Shown here one piece after another: positions 20,681-29,775 of a DNA stretch of 64,000 nucleotides; position 1 is the stretch's first letter; every line of letters begins with the position of its first letter. Under the pieces are notes generated by a model. That model did no database searches and was not told the origin of the DNA. It saw nothing but the letters and a program-made list of their open reading frames with translations. The stretch comes from Trichodesmium erythraeum GBRTRLIN201 (GTDB lineage: Bacteria; Cyanobacteriota; Cyanobacteriia; Cyanobacteriales; Microcoleaceae): positions 1-64,000 of the forward strand of contig JAGGDU010000235.1 of the NCBI GenBank assembly GCA_018457135.1, given 5' to 3'. The translations under genes and the position numbers were made by a program.

Positions 20681-23600
20681 CTAACCCAAGATAAAGTTCT
20701 TAGCGGCCAAGTCTGAATTACCTTCTAATGTAGCAAATTGACCGCCACTTCCGAAACCAGGAGCCGTACCATCAGTATTATAGTACAAATTACCGCTTTG
20801 ACTACTGTAAACAATCAATCCTTCTGATGTAGCAGCATCACTATTACTAGAAACAACAGCAAAATTCTTCTGTATATCTTCTGTTGTCTCAAATTTGGTA
20901 AAACTCATAGCTCCAAGTTCGATTAAATCTTTTGATGCATTAAAGTCAGTTATTGAATCAATACCTAAAATTTCAGGATCAAATATCTCATCAGTATCAA
21001 AGACAAATATATCGGAACCTTCTCCACCTATTAGGATATCATTTCCTTCTTCCCCATTAAGAACATCCGATCCTTCTCCACCTCTTAGAGTATCCTCATC
21101 TTTTCCACCACGAAAAGAATCATTTCCTGCACCACCATTAAGGGAATCTATACCTCGAAAACCGTATAACAAATCGTTTCCAAAATTACCATTAAGGGTA
21201 TCATCTCCTTCCAGTCCGTAGATATTGTCACCATTATTGTCTCCATTAATGAGATTATTTCCTGTCGTACCAATTTTATTTTCTGCCAAGAGATTTCCAT
21301 CCCGGAGCTGAAGTATCTCCCGGATCCCTTCTTTATTTTGAACAAATAAAACTGGTTCGCCTCGTTGATGACCAGGGACATCAGCAAAAGTACCAGATAA
21401 ATTTTTAATATCACTTTCAGGAGTAAATTCAGCATCTAGACGAATTGGCGGAGCAGACTTTCCTTCTTTAGCCTCATCATTCATTTCCATCTCTGAGTCC
21501 CCTGCCTGACTCATTTCCATGTCATCCATGGTTTTCATGTCATCATCACTATGTTTACCCTCACCATGTTTACCATCATCTCCTCCATGTCCGTGGTGCC
21601 CTCCTCCAGTGTAAGTCCAAACCTTCACCTGCTCTTCACTCTCTGCTAACTGTTCTTTGTCAACAGCCAATGTAGTAATGTTAGCAGAATTAGTTTGAAC
21701 AGTAGTATTAAAAGCTTCCTTAGACAAATCAAAATCAGAAGTAGGAACAATATCATCTTCAGGTTCAGGTCGCTGCAGTAGATAACCAGAGGTAATCTCA
21801 ATCTCCCCTGTATAATTTTCATAGGGACTAACAGCATCTATTACTACTACATCACTCCCATCAATATTTTCATCTAGCTTGATCTTTTTCTCAATATCAA
21901 TACCATTTAAAATCGTTAATTTGCCCTTATTGGTGATATAGATATCATCAAAGTTATCTCCATTAGCATCTCCCACTGCTATATTGAGATTATTCTCTAA
22001 ATCATCTTCATTAGAGGTTAATCCATCCACAAGTATACGGGTAAGCAGCTGAAAATCGCCACCATCGTAAATCTCAATAGAGACCCCGTCTTCTGTAACG
22101 ATACCAGTAACTATGTCAGCAAAGTTATTCCCATTAATATCACCAGTAGCAACAGATCCTTTTTCTCCCTCAATATTATTTACTCCTTGAAAAGGATTAA
22201 ATTGAGTAATTTGTAAGCTAGTATTATCACCATCAACATCTGTTATACCTTGTTCTTGGAGATTAAATAATGACCTACCATCAAATACTCGAATTGTATG
22301 ATCTCCTTCAATCTCCATAGCAACAACATCAGTAACATTATCCGTAACATTATTGCCGTTAAATGGTAGCAAGGAATTAACATCATCAATATTAATATCT
22401 ACCCCACCTGTGAAATTTGAACCAAAAGGTCTCAAATTAAGGCTTGGTCCTGTTATACCACTACCCCGGAGTAGTTCTATACTTGTACCATCAGCATCTC
22501 CTTCTTCATTGCTCAAACCCAACCAAGTATCATTTGTATTCAAAATCACCCGCACAACTGCCATCATACCTGCATCTTCATGGAACAGAATATGACAATG
22601 GTTAACAAAGCTACCGTCATAGTCTTTGAACTGCATATAAATTCTGACCAAGGAAGCATCACCATCAGTTTCTGCTACACCGTATGGGTTCGTGTCTGTA
22701 ACTGTACCATCCTGATAAGTGGGAGGTAGAGCAATGGTATCCCCTTCTATATAAGGTAGATAGGTATTATTTAAATCTGCTAGTCGCTTACCGTTAATAT
22801 CTAAAACTGTAAAAGGATTTTGGTGAATGTGGAATGGATGCCATTCTAAGAGGGGAAGATCTGGAGTAAAACTTTCTTCTTTTAACCCAGAGATGTTAAA
22901 AACATTCCATATTTCCGCTGTACCTAACATAGGCATTGTCAGTGGAGTCTCATTTCCTCCTGCAAAATACCCGCCATTAATTCTATAAGTTCCCTCAAAT
23001 GTCTTTACTTCTAGGTCATCTGGAGCATTGCCTTCAGCGATCGCGCCACCAATATTTGCACTCCAGATATATGTGCGTTCCCGTTGTACACCAATACCAT
23101 TCTCAGCTGAATCTACTCTTTCTATCAGTGCTTCAACTCTTGTTGCTAGGCTATCATAGGCTTCTGGAATAGGACTAGCCTCATTTTCTAGACCCGTTAC
23201 ATCAAAGGTCATCAAAACCTGGGGTCCCCAAGTATAGTGACCATCATCAAATCCTTGAGATTTCTGGCCTTCTTTTAATTTATTGGTCATTGTCTGGATC
23301 AACTCTGGGCTATCTTCACCAACAATTTCTGGGGTACCATTAGAGAGTAAATAATACTTACCTGGTTCTTCAAAAGAATGATCTATAGTTATCCGTTGCC
23401 CTGGTTGAAAGATTGGTGAATCCTCCATAGTTCTGCGGATTTTTTCTGTCGCCCGACCTGGAAAAGAATCACCATCAAGACCTACATAAGTCATTTCCTG
23501 GAGGGTAAGAATTACATTACCATCATCATCAATCCCTTCTTTGTATAACTGAAGTATATGGTGAGAATTAACATCTGCATTCAAGAGTGAAAATGTTTGT

Positions 23601-24721
23601 AACTCACCAGTCTTTAATTCAAGTGTGGGATTGTATTGGCCATTAATAGTGTGAATAACGTTTTCTGCTGGTGCCTCTAAAACACCACCGCCATATTCAA
23701 ATAGATTGGGATTATTTGTACCATCTTCGTTTCTACCCAGAGGTCGTTCGGGGTCATAGAGATCTGGTAATGCATTGTAACCTATAAATGGAGCATCCGA
23801 TAGCTCATAAATGGGGTCACCATTATCCGTAAATCCCTGGATTTCTATAGGTGTACCTGCAGGTAATGAAATATTAGGGTTTTGGTTGAGTGGGTCGTCT
23901 GGTGAACCTTTTCGATCTACTTGCTGAAGGCCAAAAGTATTAAGGGTCATCAAATAGAAGTTTTCTGAGCTTGGGTCCCATTTATTTAGGTCTGGTTCAT
24001 CGAATCTAGGGTTAACTTGCATTACTCCGACTAACCCCGCTGCTAGTTGGGTATTAGTCTGTCCATGAAAGTGAGGGTGATACCAGCTCATACCCAAAGT
24101 TTGGTCTGTGGGAACCTGAATATCATATTCAAAGGTTTCTCCAGAATCTATTAAATGTAGCACATTATCAGCACGACCCCTAGGAGATGTATGGAAACCG
24201 TGGGTATGTATGTTAGAGAATACATTAGCTGCGTGATTTCCTGCTTCTTCTATTTTAGTTAAATTATTTGTCAGAGTAAGTTTTACTTTGTCCCCTGGTT
24301 CAGTAATGAACAATGGTCCAGGAATTCTAGGGTCCAAAGCTGTACCATCAGGACCCTTACCCTGATAGACTCTAAGTGCTTCATAAGGAGTATAGCTAGG
24401 TTCTCCATCAATAGGACTGGGTAACCACGGTACTCTACCATCTCCTGACCTAAGAATTCCCAGCCCTGGTACCTCTAATTGGTCTACCTCTTCCATTGAG
24501 ATTTGTGCTTCTAATACCTCATTTGGGCCCCAGCTCGAAAAGTAATCTCCGGTGCTTGCTTCTGGGTTATTTTGCCACTCTTCAATTGGATTATAAAAGG
24601 GAACTACTTTATCTGGGTGAGGCAATACATCAAGATAATTATCTGGATTAAAGCCTTTACTCCATGATTCAAAGTTTTCTTGACCAATAGTCTTAGCGTC
24701 TCGTAGTGCAATGTCAGCCAT
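20681..24721 (-). CDS. giant multicopper oxidase with FG-GAP-like, His/Met/Asp-rich and RTX regions
   Basis: 1346 residues with an unusual modular order. Residues about 60-740 are a multicopper oxidase carrying all four copper-ligand motifs: HTHGFH (172), HPHFHG (215), HPFHIH (628) and HCHILFHEDAGMM (708), with type-1 Cys709 and an axial Met. Residues about 850-980 contain FG-GAP/integrin-like calcium loops (GDINGNNFADIVTG, GDANGDNFDDIYI). Residues about 1038-1085 are rich in His, Asp and Met and may bind metal. Residues about 1160-1240 are RTX nonapeptide repeats (GGAGNDSFRGG, GGEGSDVLNG) with a C-terminal domain typical of type-I secretion. There is no N-terminal signal peptide, in line with RTX export. 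Substrate is unknown; Mn, Fe, Cu or phenolic oxidation at the cell surface is plausible. Confidence 0.9.
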   Translation of the reverse strand: MADIALRDAKTIGQENFESWSKGFNPDNYLDVLPHPDKVVPFYNPIEEWQNNPEASTGDYFSSWGPNEVLEAQISMEEVDQLEVPGLGILRSGDGRVPWLPSPIDGEPSYTPYEALRVYQGKGPDGTALDPRIPGPLFITEPGDKVKLTLTNNLTKIEEAGNHAANVFSNIHTHGFHTSPRGRADNVLHLIDSGETFEYDIQVPTDQTLGMSWYHPHFHGQTNTQLAAGLVGVMQVNPRFDEPDLNKWDPSSENFYLMTLNTFGLQQVDRKGSPDDPLNQNPNISLPAGTPIEIQGFTDNGDPIYELSDAPFIGYNALPDLYDPERPLGRNEDGTNNPNLFEYGGGVLEAPAENVIHTINGQYNPTLELKTGELQTFSLLNADVNSHHILQLYKEGIDDDGNVILTLQEMTYVGLDGDSFPGRATEKIRRTMEDSPIFQPGQRITIDHSFEEPGKYYLLSNGTPEIVGEDSPELIQTMTNKLKEGQKSQGFDDGHYTWGPQVLMTFDVTGLENEASPIPEAYDSLATRVEALIERVDSAENGIGVQRERTYIWSANIGGAIAEGNAPDDLEVKTFEGTYRINGGYFAGGNETPLTMPMLGTAEIWNVFNISGLKEESFTPDLPLLEWHPFHIHQNPFTVLDINGKRLADLNNTYLPYIEGDTIALPPTYQDGTVTDTNPYGVAETDGDASLVRIYMQFKDYDGSFVNHCHILFHEDAGMMAVVRVILNTNDTWLGLSNEEGDADGTSIELLRGSGITGPSLNLRPFGSNFTGGVDINIDDVNSLLPFNGNNVTDNVTDVVAMEIEGDHTIRVFDGRSLFNLQEQGITDVDGDNTSLQITQFNPFQGVNNIEGEKGSVATGDINGNNFADIVTGIVTEDGVSIEIYDGGDFQLLTRILVDGLTSNEDDLENNLNIAVGDANGDNFDDIYITNKGKLTILNGIDIEKKIKLDENIDGSDVVVIDAVSPYENYTGEIEITSGYLLQRPEPEDDIVPTSDFDLSKEAFNTTVQTNSANITTLAVDKEQLAESEEQVKVWTYTGGGHHGHGGDDGKHGEGKHSDDDMKTMDDMEMSQAGDSEMEMNDEAKEGKSAPPIRLDAEFTPESDIKNLSGTFADVPGHQRGEPVLFVQNKEGIREILQLRDGNLLAENKIGTTGNNLINGDNNGDNIYGLEGDDTLNGNFGNDLLYGFRGIDSLNGGAGNDSFRGGKDEDTLRGGEGSDVLNGEEGNDILIGGEGSDIFVFDTDEIFDPEILGIDSITDFNASKDLIELGAMSFTKFETTEDIQKNFAVVSSNSDAATSEGLIVYSSQSGNLYYNTDGTAPGFGSGGQFATLEGNSDLAAKNFILG

Positions 24722-25670
24722 AATTATTAATTTTTACTCCGTTAAACTAAGTACAATGATTAATATGGATATTTTTACTGTCCTAAAAGCCTAAGGATTT
24801 CAACAAGAGTCAAAGTTCAAGCGCAGATTAACGTTTTGCTTTCTGGCGCAAAGCTCTCCTCAAATAGATTACCCGCACCTTTAGTCACCCTCTTGGAAGG
24901 GGGTCGAGGTTAGCTACGCCTGCCTCTGCTTCTGTTTGTCTTATACTGCCTGTCTGGGACTAATAAATCTATTTGCTAGTCCTAAAGATGTCAGGGTATT
25001 GGTTGATACAACCCTTGAATTATCATAAAATATTGGGCTACCGACTTAAGCTAATCGATTTGTTGAACCTTTCAGTCTATAATCATAAAACTAGTAAAGC
25101 ACCCTCAATAATGTTGTTGTTATTGGGTTTCTGCCAGCACTAAAGATTCAAATTAACTTCTACTCGAATGCAACCTACTACTTACTACATAATTAACTTT
25201 TACTTAAACAAATATAATAAATTATAAATTTAAAATATTTATTAAAAAAATATTAAACTTCTTTACAGAATATATTTTTTGTTTCTTGGGTAGTACATCA
25301 AGAAATTGATGGATGACGTTTATGACTTTGTCAGTGATCCTACATTTATTTCAATTAATTACCACCAAAAATAAAAAAATGTCAGCACTATAGTAATATA
25401 TATAGTGGAAAAAAATTTTTTAGCGCAAATATTAAGTATTTATAGTTGAAAAACTAAAACCAAAGGGTCAGGATCATGGATTATGAATTGTTTGTCCACA
25501 TTGTCTGAAATTTATTCTTAGTGGCCATCATATAACGACTTCATAACTGATGAGTTGATCACAAAATTTTAAATGTTCAACTGTGTCAGAAGAGGATAAT
25601 CTTAGATAACGCTAATTAATTTGAACTAGATCCTTAAATATACCTTAAATGTAGAAAAAAGACTACAGTT
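24722..25670. other. gene-free stretch between divergent genes
   Basis: Separates the oxidase (minus) from the icfG-type cluster (plus) and must hold both promoters. A moderately GC-rich patch lies at 24830-24960 with short self-complementary words (ccctcttggaaggggg). No ORF or RNA gene was recognised. Confidence 0.4.
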
Positions 25671-25717
25671 AAGCTAGAAAAATTAAATAGATAAAAGCTA
25701 GAAAAATTAAACAGATA
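25671..25717 (+). repeat. 24-bp tandem repeat, two copies, before the decarboxylase-like gene
   Basis: aagctagaaaaattaaa followed by yagata occurs at 25671-25693 and again at 25695-25717 with one difference, ending three bases before the ATG. The leader thus carries a recent tandem duplication that includes the ribosome-binding region. No strong GGAG is present in either copy. Confidence 0.75.
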
Positions 25718-25720
25718 ACT

Positions 25721-26086
25721 ATGGCATACAAGAACGCAGTATTAGATGACAAAGCACTGCAAGAAGGCTTAAATAGTATCAATCCCAAATTTGGGGACTT
25801 TTGTACTCGTGTAGCAGGTGAAGCATGGGGTCTACCAATAATAGACCAAAAAACCAAAGCTCTAATTACAGTAGCAATAGATGTAGTTAATCAAGATCAT
25901 GTAGGTCCTGGAAACCCATTTGGTGCTCATGTTAAAATGGCAATGTCTCAAGGAGCTACTTTTGAGGAAATAGAGGAATTGCTAGTATTTACCTGTGTTT
26001 ATGCAGGATTTAATAAAGCAGCAGGTTGCTTCGGGGCTCTCGGAGAATTAAAAGACGAATTAAACGAATTATTCCCACCAAAATAA
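25721..26086 (+). CDS. carboxymuconolactone decarboxylase (CMD) family protein
   Basis: 121 residues, all-helical CMD/AhpD fold. The family core is visible as KTKALITVAIDVVNQ, then FGAHVKMAMSQGATFEEIEE with the conserved His, and LLVFTCVYAGFNKAAGCFGA. It lacks the CxxC pair of AhpD, so a peroxidase role is not indicated. It is the first gene of the plus-strand cluster leading to icfG; I recall the Synechocystis counterpart as slr1853. Substrate unknown. Confidence 0.82.
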   Translation: MAYKNAVLDDKALQEGLNSINPKFGDFCTRVAGEAWGLPIIDQKTKALITVAIDVVNQDHVGPGNPFGAHVKMAMSQGATFEEIEELLVFTCVYAGFNKAAGCFGALGELKDELNELFPPK

Positions 26087-26317
26087 TCATAAGCATTTTC
26101 AACAGCTTCGACTAACTCGGAGTATGATTGATTCGTCTAGTCCAGAGTAAATTTGCCAGGAATTGAAAATCTTGGTAGAAAATTAAATAACAAATAGTAG
26201 TAGCATGATTCTCATTGAAGCACTGAAGCTAAACTAAACAAGCTTCAAAAATCTTTGGGTCAGTTCAGCAAAACTATAAATAAACTTGTAATATCTGAAA
26301 AGCCAAGATAGTAAACT

Positions 26318-27256
26318 ATGGTATCAGCTCTGATTAATAAAGGAAAAGTTGCTGACTATTCTAGTCGTGATCAAGAAGCACAAGTAGCTTTCTATGTTCT
26401 TCTGTGGAAAAGAAAAGGAATAAGCCTCAAATTATTTGATGACTATTGGAGAGACGTTCACGGACCAGTTTGTGGTCGTTTACCAGGTCAGTACCAATAT
26501 TGGCAATTTCATGTTGCTCACAATGATGGGGGAGTATGGCCTAGTATAGGAGACTTAGTAGATGCTTCTTCTGCAGAAGAAAACTTTGATGGCATTGCTG
26601 AGCTAACCTTTAAAACAGTAGAAGACCGGAACAAATGGTTCAATGCAGCAACTATTTTGATGGATGATGAGCATAACATTTTTAGTAAAGCCATAGGTTA
26701 TAATACCAGCCCCGGTAACTCTATTACTTTTAAAGATGGAATTGAAAATGGTTCTCCTAATGGCTATCTGGGGCTAGAAAAGTATCATTGTATGATCAGG
26801 AAAGCTGATGGAGTCAAATTAGAAGACTTTCGCTCATACTATAAAGAGAACTTTGCACCGGCTCTAGCCAAGATGGCTCATGTCTTGAAACTACGATTAC
26901 ATCTATTTGATGAAGTTGATAACACAAGACCAGATGCCGATGGAGTATCTCACTCTGAATTACCAGAACTAAATTATCAAGCTGCTGTAGAAATAGCTTA
27001 CTGGAACCGCTTAGAACTAGAACTACTTTTCGCATCTAAAGATTTTAAAAACTTAGTAAGCGAACACAGTAAGTATGTCAAAGAAATAAGACCATTTCCA
27101 GAAAGAAGTGCTTACACATTTGTCAATGATGGTAAAATGACGCTGGCAGGCCAACGAAGTTCAACAGTAGCACAACTAATTATGGATATTGGAGCTGCCA
27201 ATCAACTACAAGATGATATAGTTGATCTAATGTTGAAGAATCAGTTGACTGATTAA
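26318..27256 (+). CDS. EthD-like dimeric alpha/beta-barrel protein
   Basis: 312 residues, read as two ferredoxin-like halves. The first (about 22-125) contains VAFYVLLWKRKGISLKLFDD and YWRDVHGPVCGRLPG, the typical EthD pattern of a YW..VHGP motif. The second (about 150-280) has KYHCMIRKADGVKLEDFRSY and a similar strand-helix layout. Many members act on polyketide- or quinone-like substrates, but the function of this group is unknown. It lies 231 bases after the CMD gene and 42 bases before the NTF2-like gene in the same direction. I do not recall a counterpart inside the Synechocystis icfG region, so this may be a local addition. Confidence 0.68.
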   Translation: MVSALINKGKVADYSSRDQEAQVAFYVLLWKRKGISLKLFDDYWRDVHGPVCGRLPGQYQYWQFHVAHNDGGVWPSIGDLVDASSAEENFDGIAELTFKTVEDRNKWFNAATILMDDEHNIFSKAIGYNTSPGNSITFKDGIENGSPNGYLGLEKYHCMIRKADGVKLEDFRSYYKENFAPALAKMAHVLKLRLHLFDEVDNTRPDADGVSHSELPELNYQAAVEIAYWNRLELELLFASKDFKNLVSEHSKYVKEIRPFPERSAYTFVNDGKMTLAGQRSSTVAQLIMDIGAANQLQDDIVDLMLKNQLTD

Positions 27257-27298
27257 TTTTTAAGTTTTCCAAGTAAAAAAACAATTAACAGGGATATT

Positions 27299-27862
27299 AT
27301 GGCACGCACAAGTTACTACAAAGACTTAGCAGCAGATTACTCTAGAGCCGTTCCAGTAGCTACTGATGTTGCTAAAGAGATGATTGCTTTGGCAGAAAAG
27401 ATATGCAAGATGAAAGAAGCAACATTACCAACGATCGGAGATGACTACACATTAGAACAGATAGAAAAAGAAAATAAAGATTGGTGGCCTACTCATTGTG
27501 AAGCTTTGAGACAAGGACGCGGTGATATTTTAACGGATGAGTATCGGAATGATTTAGTTTATTTTTGCCAAGATGGACCTTATCAGGGTCTAGAACAACA
27601 AAAAGAACGGGAAAAGCATTGGTGGGCATTAATTTCTCAACCAGGAGTTATTATGACTTGGCCAATTGTCATGTTTTATGGAGAACATACATATTTTGAA
27701 TGGAAGAGTGTGGATCTTGAAACTAACGAAACTATTGCTAAGGGAAATGTGACTTGGGTACGTCGTGGTCATAGAGGTGGTTGTTATTTGAAAACTGAAC
27801 AATTAACGTTTTACCGCGATGTGTTTGCTGATCAATCACTATTGAAGTTAATTACGACATAA
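27299..27862 (+). CDS. NTF2/SnoaL-like protein of unknown function
   Basis: 187 residues, soluble, rich in Trp, Tyr and acidic residues. The region from GDILTDEYRNDLVYFCQDGP to YGEHTYFEWKSVDLETNE and GNVTWVRRGHRGGCYL suggests a cone-shaped NTF2-like fold able to hold a small ligand. It follows the EthD-like gene by 42 bases, so the two are very probably cotranscribed. It may be the counterpart of Synechocystis slr1852, which I recall as having similar length; this is not verified. Confidence 0.6.
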   Translation: MARTSYYKDLAADYSRAVPVATDVAKEMIALAEKICKMKEATLPTIGDDYTLEQIEKENKDWWPTHCEALRQGRGDILTDEYRNDLVYFCQDGPYQGLEQQKEREKHWWALISQPGVIMTWPIVMFYGEHTYFEWKSVDLETNETIAKGNVTWVRRGHRGGCYLKTEQLTFYRDVFADQSLLKLITT

Positions 27863-28117
27863 GACAAACATTGATTGTCTTAAATATTTAAGAATGTTAA
27901 CTTTTACATTCCTTGAATTGTCATAAGGTAGACTGGAAAACATTATTACTTGTTTATTACTACCAAAATATTTAGATTGATCAGAAAAAGGGGTTACATT
28001 TCCTGAGGATACAATTGTAGGTTTTAGTCTTGCAAATAAACAATGGTAATGTGAAACCCTGAAAAAGCCTTACTAGGACTTATATCAGATCCAGAAGAAT
28101 AGTTATAATTAAGGCTC

Positions 28118-28162
28118 GTAGTAGAACTAAAGCCTGATTTATATTATGCTAAGTTCTACTAC
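28118..28162 (+). terminator. perfect 11-bp hairpin after the NTF2-like gene
   Basis: gtagtagaact (28118-28128) is exactly complementary to agttctactac (28152-28162) across a 23-base loop; a T-run (gctttttta) follows 10 bases later. It could be the terminator of the first three-gene transcript, or the core of a small mobile repeat. Confidence 0.5.
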
Positions 28163-28216
28163 AAGCAATAGCTTTTTTATTACTTACTTATTATCCGAGT
28201 ATTAAATATTATAGCA

Positions 28217-28322
28217 AGGACTTATGTGGGTGAGCCCAGGGACCTAGTTGTTTTCATTAATGTTTATTGTTAAAAACAACGATTTATCCATCCTAGAAAA
28301 CCGGTTTATTTACATAAGTCCT
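28217..28322. repeat. 106-bp MITE-like element with perfect 11-bp terminal inverted repeats
   Basis: Begins AGGACTTATGT and ends ACATAAGTCCT, a perfect 11-bp inverted repeat. The interior holds a further hairpin (gttgtttt / aaaacaac). A related element with the same AGGACTTA ends is at 55424-55511, and solo ends are at about 15507-15518, 28074-28081 and 50440-50450. No coding capacity; it lies just upstream of the DJ-1 gene and may carry or disturb its promoter. Confidence 0.65.
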
Positions 28323-28377
28323 AATAACGTTAAACTATTCTTTCATTAGACTACAGAAAAAAATCAGGAGAAAAAAA

Positions 28378-28980
28378 ATGGTGGCAGCAACAAAAGGCAA
28401 AATTGGAGTTTTAATTGAAGACCACTTTGATTCTACAGAATACCGTAAATTTAATGAATTTTTTCCTGAAAAAGGCTATGAAGTAGAATATATTACTCAT
28501 TTATGGGGGCAAAAAGAATTACACTTTGCTTCTAACCCAGAGAACAATGTTATTGAAGAAAAAGTGACAGTTAGCACAGAAGTTAACGATATTAAGCCTT
28601 CAGACTATAAAGGTATTATATGTATTGGTGCTTATGCTATGGATCGGTTGCGTTATCAGGTAAACCCTAAAAAAGGCGAAAAAAACCAAGCACCAGCAGT
28701 AGCATTTTTGCGCAATGCAGTCAATACAGAAAATGTAAAGTTAGGAGCAATTTGTCATAGTTTATGGCTGTTTTGTGCTGACAATGAAATGCTTAAAGAT
28801 AAAAAAGTAACTTGCGCTCATAATATCATTTGTGACGTAGAAAATGCTGGAGCTAATGTAATATTTGATGGGGAACAAACGGCAGAATTAGTTATTGATG
28901 GTAACTTAATCACAGCAAAGCACCCTGGTGTAACCGATGAATTTATGGAAAAATTTATCGAAGCGATCGAAGCTAGCTAA
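28378..28980 (+). CDS. DJ-1/PfpI (ThiJ) superfamily protein
   Basis: 200 residues. Class I glutamine-amidotransferase-like fold with nucleophile-elbow Cys126 in GAICHSLWLF and the conserved Glu14 in VLIEDHFD, the pair that defines the DJ-1/PfpI group. Members include glyoxalase-III, chaperone and protease-like activities, and which applies is not visible. A GGAG sequence lies 8 bases before the ATG. In the Synechocystis icfG region I recall a ThiJ-type gene at the equivalent place (slr1854). Confidence 0.88.
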   Translation: MVAATKGKIGVLIEDHFDSTEYRKFNEFFPEKGYEVEYITHLWGQKELHFASNPENNVIEEKVTVSTEVNDIKPSDYKGIICIGAYAMDRLRYQVNPKKGEKNQAPAVAFLRNAVNTENVKLGAICHSLWLFCADNEMLKDKKVTCAHNIICDVENAGANVIFDGEQTAELVIDGNLITAKHPGVTDEFMEKFIEAIEAS

Positions 28981-29775
28981 ATATTAAGGTAGTTCTTTTG
29001 AATCATCTGATGAAAATTATAATGTGCCAAGAATAACGACATGAAGTAAAAAAAATTGGACATAATGATTGGATTTAGATATTGATTGTGATACTATAAA
29101 AAGATTATGTCTAATTGATTAAAGGAGGTAACTAATAGCTTTAGTCTCATATGAGTGGTATGGATCAAAGTTAGTAATAGTTGATTGATTTGATTCAAGT
29201 TTTAACAGTAGGGATGACCAGAAAATACTATGAAAATATAAAGACTAAAGACTTACAAGTCTAGCGCTTGTGCTTTGACTACTAAGAAAGATTTGAATTC
29301 TACGGTCAACCTAGAAAACTTTATGGTTAAAAACGATGGTTGACTGTAGGCAACAACAACAAGAGATGAAAACAAATAATTATCCTACTCCTTGCTGATA
29401 ACTGACAATAGATAATTATGATAATAGTTAGTTGGCTTGAGTTTCAAGCAATAATGTAACTACTATTGTAGATTTACGGGCTGCGGTTACTGGTCTGCTG
29501 TGAAACAGCAACTAAGCTACCAAAATGCTCTTGAATAAGTTTGGGTAATTTCTTGAATAAGTTTGGGTAATTTTAGGAGAACAGCTAGAGATATACTATT
29601 TTTATTAGGAGTCACCCATAACCTAGGTTTTATTAAAGAAGATTGTATAATAGTGAAAAATAATATGCAGGGAAATAAACCCGGTTTTTTTTGTTTGGGT
29701 TGGTTAGTCCTGATAATAACCTTTTAGCTGAGACAAAAAACATTAAAAAAACTTGTAATTAAAGATAATTAAAAA
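28981..29775. other. intergenic stretch with a tandem 22-mer and a shared motif
   Basis: No gene is visible. A 22-base unit is perfectly duplicated at 29529-29550 and 29551-29572. Just upstream (about 29470-29520) is a block ctgcggtta / gtgaaaca / ctaagcta that recurs in altered form at about 35333-35375. A hairpin-like segment aaacccgg-T-run-gggttgg is at 29676-29705. Confidence 0.5.

Noticed and set aside
20895-21221. 108-codon plus ORF with Ser/Pro periodicity
   Set aside because: Antisense image of the RTX repeats of the multicopper oxidase.
28981-29775. CRISPR-like short repeats
   Set aside because: Only a single 22-bp tandem duplication without spacers; no cas genes in the window.
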